Shown here in pieces: positions 59,905 to 64,000 of a stretch of 64,000 nt of DNA; position 1 is the stretch's first letter, and every line of letters starts with the position of its first letter. The position numbers were made by a program, and so were the translations under genes. This stretch comes from Moduliflexus sp964602655 (GTDB lineage Bacteria > Moduliflexota > Moduliflexia > Moduliflexales > Moduliflexaceae). The stretch covers positions 1 to 64,000 of the forward strand of contig CAZRSF010000032.1 of the NCBI GenBank assembly GCA_964602655.1, read 5' to 3'. The notes beneath the pieces are model-generated. The model worked only from the letters and a program-made list of their open reading frames with translations. It had not been told where the DNA came from and did no database searches.

Positions 59905-60600
59905 CTACCGCAATGTCTGCCAGTTGCCGTTCTGCAAAATCTGGCAGGGGGAAAACTTGTTTTTATACGACATTTTCTGACTGTGTTCGACCCAGAAACC
60001 GAGATAGACCCACTGTTTGCCGAGGGAACGGGCGAGGGCGATCTGCTGCAAAATCGAAAACGTGCCTAAACTCCGGTCGGATTCGTCGGGATCGAACGCA
60101 AAATAGACACTGCTTAACGAGTTGGGCTGCGTGTCAATCCAGCCAACTCCGACCAATCGGTCGGCAATATAATAGCGCATCAGTTCGGATGCGACGGGAG
60201 AATGAATCAGAAACTCTTGATAGCTGGCGTCATCCGGGCTGTTATGGGACGGATGCCGCGTGTCAACATAGCGGCGATACAGCGCGAAATCTTCCGGGTC
60301 AAAGGCCGCTGGCGCGAGGGTATAGGTCACATCCTGATTTTTGCGCAAGACTCTGCGTTGCGAGGTAGATGGCGCAAAAAGCTGCGTGTTGATGCGCAAC
60401 GGCAAACAGGCGGAACAACGTGGACAATATTGATGATAGACGGTCGTGCCGCTGCGCCGAAATCCCTGACTCAGCAATTCATCGTACTGCGCCGGTTCGA
60501 GGGCGTCGGCGTCGAATCCGCGAAATATCCAGACTTGCCCGCATAGATACGGGCATTCCATCGGATGACTTTGATAAAGAAAAAACGTTTGCTGGCTCAT
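59905..60600 (-). CDS. bpt: Aspartate/glutamate leucyltransferase (Bpt; arginyl-tRNA-protein transferase family)
   Basis: 231 residues. An N-end-rule enzyme that adds Leu from Leu-tRNA to proteins starting with Asp or Glu, sending them to ClpAP. Signatures: MECPYLCGQVWIFRGF, RRSGTTVYHQYCPRCSACLP with the Cys cluster, SSVYFAFDPDESDRSLGTFS and YLGFWVEHSQKMSYKNKF. Length fits the bacterial Bpt type. It is followed by a family B palindrome on its 5' side. No other N-end-rule gene is in the window. Confidence 0.93.
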   Translation of the reverse strand: MSQQTFFLYQSHPMECPYLCGQVWIFRGFDADALEPAQYDELLSQGFRRSGTTVYHQYCPRCSACLPLRINTQLFAPSTSQRRVLRKNQDVTYTLAPAAFDPEDFALYRRYVDTRHPSHNSPDDASYQEFLIHSPVASELMRYYIADRLVGVGWIDTQPNSLSSVYFAFDPDESDRSLGTFSILQQIALARSLGKQWVYLGFWVEHSQKMSYKNKFSPCQILQNGNWQTLR

Positions 60601-60615
60601 TTTTATGCTGCGTAG

Positions 60616-60649
60616 AACCCCGCCAGGGGTTCGAAACCCTGGCGGGGTT
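60616..60649. repeat. Palindrome family B, copy 7
   Basis: Arms AACCCCGCCAGGGGTT and AACCCTGGCGGGGTT (one extra G on the left), between the SagB-like gene and bpt. Compensated changes keep the stem. Confidence 0.75.
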
Positions 60650-60657
60650 GGTTCTCA

Positions 60658-61341
60658 TCATGGAATTCGTCCGACTGGCATAATGCCGACCGGGAACTCC
60701 GGAGAAGGGAGATTGAGCAATTCATTGACCTTTTTGTTGTCGAACGTGGCAAAAAAGGTGGTGCCAAGATGCAGCGCCGCTGCTTGCAGATAAATATTCT
60801 GCACGGCGTGACCAAGTTCGATGTCAACATACCGGGCGCTGTTTTTTCCTAACTGACGCGCTGCCCGGTCGTAATCGCCAGTGAAAATCAGCACCACCGG
60901 CGCATTGGCGATCCACTGCTCCCGGATGCTCTGGGCGAACTGACTACGAAGATCATCGGATGAAATGCGCGTCAGCGCGTGTTCTATCGGGAGATATTTA
61001 TAGAGGCCGCGCCCCAACTGCTCGACGTTTCCAGCGAGAATATACACATTGAGCGGATAGACGTCGTTAAAGGATGGCGCGGTGCGGCGTTCGGAGGAAC
61101 GATCCGTTACGCCTTGCGCCGCCCAGACAAGTTGCACAAGCTGCTGAAGTCTGATCGATCCTGGCAAAAAATCTCTGACAGCCTGACGATTCTGCAACGC
61201 CCATGCGACCGAATTTCTGCTGGATGTCTCAGGGGCTGACAGGGGAATCGAATCTGTTTCTTCTCGGTCTGGCGCAGCGGCAGCCATCGCTGCGATAAGG
61301 CTGGCAAGCAGCACAACGCTCCACACACGCGATTTGTTCAT
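60658..61341 (-). CDS. Exported SagB-type nitroreductase-fold protein
   Basis: 227 residues. A signal peptide precedes APDREETD (hydrophobic SVVLLASLIAAMAAA). The rest matches SagB/ThcOx-like FMN oxidoreductases: NRQAVRDFLPGSIRLQQLVQ, WAAQGVTDRSSERRTAPSFN, PLNVYILAGNVEQL and IELGHAVQNIYLQAAALHLG. Cytosolic relatives oxidise azolines in peptide natural products; others are plain nitroreductases. Export is unusual for an FMN protein. No azoline synthetase or precursor gene is near. Confidence 0.82.
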   Translation of the reverse strand: MNKSRVWSVVLLASLIAAMAAAAPDREETDSIPLSAPETSSRNSVAWALQNRQAVRDFLPGSIRLQQLVQLVWAAQGVTDRSSERRTAPSFNDVYPLNVYILAGNVEQLGRGLYKYLPIEHALTRISSDDLRSQFAQSIREQWIANAPVVLIFTGDYDRAARQLGKNSARYVDIELGHAVQNIYLQAAALHLGTTFFATFDNKKVNELLNLPSPEFPVGIMPVGRIP

Positions 61342-61371
61342 GATTGATTATCTCTACACGGCGAATTGGTC

Positions 61372-62208
61372 TTATTTGACATCAAACGCGACTTTGCCGA
61401 ACGTACCGTAATCCGCGACATATTTGCCCGGTTTGCCGGGAATCATCTTGCCGAGCGCGCCGGTCATCAGCACGTGTCCAGGTTCCATCGTCCAGCCCTG
61501 TTCAATCATGCTGTTGACAAGCCAGAGCGCGGCCTGCCACTGGTCGCCGAGCGCTTCGCTGCCAACGCCAGTATTGACAATTTCGTCGTTCAGGGTCAAG
61601 GTTACGGTCACAGCGTTCAAATCTTGCCCGGAGAACGCCTGCTCCGCGCCGACGATGAATCGGACTGCCGAGACGTCCGCCGCGATAATATCTACGCCTT
61701 TCAACTGTTTCATGTCGGCAAACCCCATCTCCGGCAATTCTATCGCCGGGAAGACGCCGCGCACTTTTGTCTGAAGTTCGGCCACGTCTTTGACCGGCTG
61801 CGTGATTGCTTCGCCGAGGACGAAGCCGATTTCGGTTTCCAACATCAAGCCTCTGAAGGCGGCAGAATCCACGTTTGCGCCGTCAGCGATTTTCCCTGAA
61901 GCGAATAACACGCCTGTCACCGGCGTATTGACGCCGAAACGCTCCTGTGCGGCTGGCGTTGTCAAGCCCGCTTTGAATCCGCCGATCTTGTCGGTTTCGA
62001 GGCGTTTTTGCAGATACGCTTTTTGAATGGCGTATGCGGTCTTCACATCCAGTTCTGGCATTGTCGCCGATAACACCGGAATCGGCTGTTTTTGTGCATA
62101 GGCGTCAAACAGCAGCGCAGCAGGATCGACCGCCTGCGCAAAGGCAAGGGAATGTAACAGCAGATAGATCACGACTGCGGCAAGCATCATACGTCTGAAA
62201 TTTTTCAT
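61372..62208 (-). CDS. Exported 2-keto-4-pentenoate hydratase-like protein
   Basis: 278 residues. A signal peptide (AAVVIYLLLHSLAFAQA) is followed by an FAH-fold hydratase domain of the MhpD/HpcG family: YAIQKAYLQKRLETDKIGGF, GLMLETEIGFVLGEAI with metal-binding Glu residues, and the late GHVLMTGALGKMIPGKPGKY. Cytosolic relatives hydrate 2-hydroxypentadienoate in meta-cleavage pathways. Here a periplasmic role on an unknown substrate is likely. The SagB-like gene follows 30 bp downstream on the same strand, and both products are exported. Confidence 0.82.
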   Translation of the reverse strand: MKNFRRMMLAAVVIYLLLHSLAFAQAVDPAALLFDAYAQKQPIPVLSATMPELDVKTAYAIQKAYLQKRLETDKIGGFKAGLTTPAAQERFGVNTPVTGVLFASGKIADGANVDSAAFRGLMLETEIGFVLGEAITQPVKDVAELQTKVRGVFPAIELPEMGFADMKQLKGVDIIAADVSAVRFIVGAEQAFSGQDLNAVTVTLTLNDEIVNTGVGSEALGDQWQAALWLVNSMIEQGWTMEPGHVLMTGALGKMIPGKPGKYVADYGTFGKVAFDVK

Positions 62209-62283
62209 GATAATTTTTCTCCTGAGTTATCAAACGTTACAGATTTTTAATACAGCGCGATTTATTGCCATTGAACATAACGA

Positions 62284-62314
62284 AGGAGTGTCAAAGCGAA
62301 GCTTTGACACTCCT
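62284..62314. repeat. Palindrome family E, copy 2
   Basis: Perfect 14-bp arms AGGAGTGTCAAAGC and GCTTTGACACTCCT around GAA, in the gap between the membrane protein stop and the hydratase gene. Confidence 0.8.
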
Positions 62315-62363
62315 GAAGTGTGTCCGATGCTTATGAATAATGCTGTATTTGGCAAGGTTGGAA

Positions 62364-64000
62364 TTAGTGTTGCAGCAGGCGCACATCGGCGCCGAATTTT
62401 TTCATGAGCATTTGGAAGTTCTGAGCATCCAGCTTGTTTGCCCCGCGCGCAATCGTGCATGGGGTACTTGCCAGGAGTTCTTCAGCGGTTTTCGGGAGGC
62501 CTTGAACTTTCGAGAGAATATGCAGTACGTGTTCTTTATTTCTCCCCACCCGAACCAATTCAATGGTGTATTTCGGTTCGACATCAACCTCTCCCATTGT
62601 GGTCGTAGTTTCAAGCTCTTCATGTTCCGGTTCGATCAAATAGGGCGATGGTTCGGCAAAGACGTGCGAGCCGGCGTCTTGTTTAGACGCGCGTTCTTCC
62701 TGAAGCGGTGAATCAAGCATTTCCAATAACTCATCAATTTCATCATTGACGCGTAGATTGGCAAACGATGGCTCCTTTGGTTCGTCCACATCGAATTCCA
62801 GCGCGTCATCTCCCTCTGACATTGAGCGGGCGGCTGCTTCCGGCTCTTCGTCGGGTTCATCAATAATGCCCATCTCGCCTTCGATGGGCGTTTCGGCATA
62901 AGGTTCCTCTTCTTCGTTATTCATTTCAATGATCTGTGTGCCATGTTCTGAAATCGTTTCGAATTGTTCTCCGGCAATTTCGACGTGTTCGAAGGTTGGC
63001 TCTTCCAGGTCGCCAGCATCTAATAAGCCGTCCATATCGGCATTTTGCTCTAAATCCTGCGTATCCGCCAGAAGCGCTTCCATATTATTATCATCAATCG
63101 CAATCGCTTCGGCTGCGGCGTCTATCGGAGTTTCTTCGTACTCTCCATCGTCGAATTCCAGTTCGACGTCTTCTCCGATCTCCTGCATATCGAGTTCTGC
63201 GACACTGTCTTCTGCTTCGGCTGTCAGTTCAGGCTCTTCGGGGATGTCTTCGCCGTGGCTTTCGAGAGGAGGCGCAGATTGAACCGGAGTTGCTTCGATC
63301 TCTGGTTCAGGCGCGTCTTCATGAACAACTTCAATCGGTTCGTCCACAAAGATCAGATCGTCGGTAATGATGACGCCCGGCTCGGATACGTCAATGAGCG
63401 CCTCTTGAGACGATTCGTCTGCGAACACATCGCCTAAGTCAATCACCGTTTCTTCGACTTCGCGTTCCTGCATCTCAGGTGTCACGCTCGTTTCTGCCGG
63501 AAAAGGCGAGACATCCGGTGACGACGACGTCATGACGACGTCTAAGTCTTTGAGCCGCGGATCAGCCTCTTTGCTGATCTGAATTCTGAGCGCATCTGAA
63601 GAAGGCCGCTTGACAGGCGTTTCTGCCGGTTTGGCCGATGAAGCGGCTTCGGAATACACATGATCGGTTTCGTGAAAATGCGGCAACGCTTCGACTTGTT
63701 TCTCCTGTTTGCGGGCGATATGCCGGATACCGAAATAACCGAGCAGTATCAGACCGATCAGATTCAACGGAAGGGAAATCAGCAGCAGCGTGCGTTGTCG
63801 CGATGCCGTTTGTTGCGATGCGGTTTGGGTGTTCAATGCTTCTTGAAGCTCGATAAATTCGACCTTTTGCTTACGCAAGTCATCTTCTCTTTGTTGAATC
63901 GTTTCGTTCAATGAGGCGATTTGTGTCTGAACCTCCGTAAGTTTCGATTCATCCGATTTCCGTAACTGTTCAAGGTCGGTCGCCGTTTTTTCTACGTCAG
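62364..64000 (-). CDS. Membrane-anchored acidic protein with L7/L12-like C-terminal domain (5' end beyond window)
   Basis: Open from the right edge, so the N-terminus is missing. An apparent start at 63911 is inside a coiled coil that continues upstream (DLEQLRKSDESKLTEVQTQI). One membrane helix (LLISLPLNLIGLILLGYFG) is followed by about 370 very acidic, low-complexity residues. The last 70 (IELVRVGRNKEHVLHILSKV, then TAEELLASTPCTIARGANKL and LMKKFGADVRLLQ) resemble the C-terminal domain of ribosomal protein L7/L12. In L7/L12 that domain recruits translation factors; here it would face the cytosol or a partner. Function is unknown. Confidence 0.6.
   Translation of the reverse strand, partial: DVEKTATDLEQLRKSDESKLTEVQTQIASLNETIQQREDDLRKQKVEFIELQEALNTQTASQQTASRQRTLLLISLPLNLIGLILLGYFGIRHIARKQEKQVEALPHFHETDHVYSEAASSAKPAETPVKRPSSDALRIQISKEADPRLKDLDVVMTSSSPDVSPFPAETSVTPEMQEREVEETVIDLGDVFADESSQEALIDVSEPGVIITDDLIFVDEPIEVVHEDAPEPEIEATPVQSAPPLESHGEDIPEEPELTAEAEDSVAELDMQEIGEDVELEFDDGEYEETPIDAAAEAIAIDDNNMEALLADTQDLEQNADMDGLLDAGDLEEPTFEHVEIAGEQFETISEHGTQIIEMNNEEEEPYAETPIEGEMGIIDEPDEEPEAAARSMSEGDDALEFDVDEPKEPSFANLRVNDEIDELLEMLDSPLQEERASKQDAGSHVFAEPSPYLIEPEHEELETTTTMGEVDVEPKYTIELVRVGRNKEHVLHILSKVQGLPKTAEELLASTPCTIARGANKLDAQNFQMLMKKFGADVRLLQH

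Noticed and set aside
3192..60649. CRISPR array
   Set aside because: Short palindromic repeats are many, but they are single, dispersed and unevenly spaced, and no cas gene is present.

Overview
The window (about 50% GC) comes from a Gram-negative-type bacterium. It carries lipoproteins with lipoboxes, a TRAP solute receptor, an MBOAT acylation set, Bpt, RimO, NifU and NifS. Oxygen-sensitive chemistry is also present: a glycyl radical enzyme with its activase, several radical SAM proteins and parts of a Na+-pumping decarboxylase. This suggests an anaerobe or facultative anaerobe. The mix of a NACHT protein diversified by a retroelement, WD40, Hsp70-like and Sel1 proteins, Uma2, DUF433/DUF5615 and many dispersed palindromes resembles large genomes of filamentous or otherwise complex bacteria (candidate phylum KSB3, for example). 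That placement is a guess; no rRNA or tRNA gene was recognised.

Layout. 1-9300: Gx-type membrane protein, galK, a strange DnaE-derived protein, a DUF2914 lipoprotein, rimO, a secreted acidic protein, nifU. 9347-16878 (minus): a sugar cassette (binding protein, ATPase, permease, LacI regulator, RbsD/FucU mutarotase, zinc alcohol dehydrogenase, aldo/keto reductase) that sits between nifU and nifS. 18728-21249: PadR regulator with two flavodoxin-fold reductases and small membrane proteins. 21454-28980: AAA/Sel1 protein, class III aminotransferase, FxsA, and a glycyl radical activase plus HypD-like dehydratase. 29034-35939: zinc-ribbon protein, membrane protein, SGNH/MBOAT/SGNH acylation set, TRAP receptor, E2-like protein lacking its catalytic histidine. 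36050-36311: a MITE-like element. 36449-41664: glycosyltransferase, radical SAM protein, OadG/OadB, ArsB/NhaD-type transporter. 41963-49311: WD40, DUF2283, Hsp70-like, DUF1257, DUF2997, a DUF433/DUF5615 pair, a HicB-like gene, FAH-family protein, Uma2. 49492-54973: trpS, AraC regulator, M28 peptidase, TetR and MATE genes sharing one operator. 59905-64000 (minus): bpt, two exported enzymes, and a membrane protein with an L7/L12-like tail that runs off the window.

The most important region is 55105-59726 on the minus strand, a diversity-generating retroelement (DGR). A NACHT-NTPase/FGE-fold protein ends in a 123-bp variable repeat. An avd gene, a reverse transcriptase fragment and a 123-bp template repeat follow. 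The two repeats align without gaps. All 19 mismatches in the variable segment fall on template adenines, and one further C/G difference lies in the 3' invariant part. The reverse transcriptase stops after motif A and runs directly into the template repeat, so the local enzyme appears dead or supplied in trans. Upstream, a 152-codon helical ORF ends in a slippery CCCAAAG heptamer followed 6 nt later by an 11-bp stem, and the -1 frame leads straight into the NACHT frame. The same NACHT gene carries two dispersed palindromic repeats inserted in frame.

At least eight families of perfect or near-perfect palindromes (about 28-66 bp) recur across the window, mostly just after stop codons.
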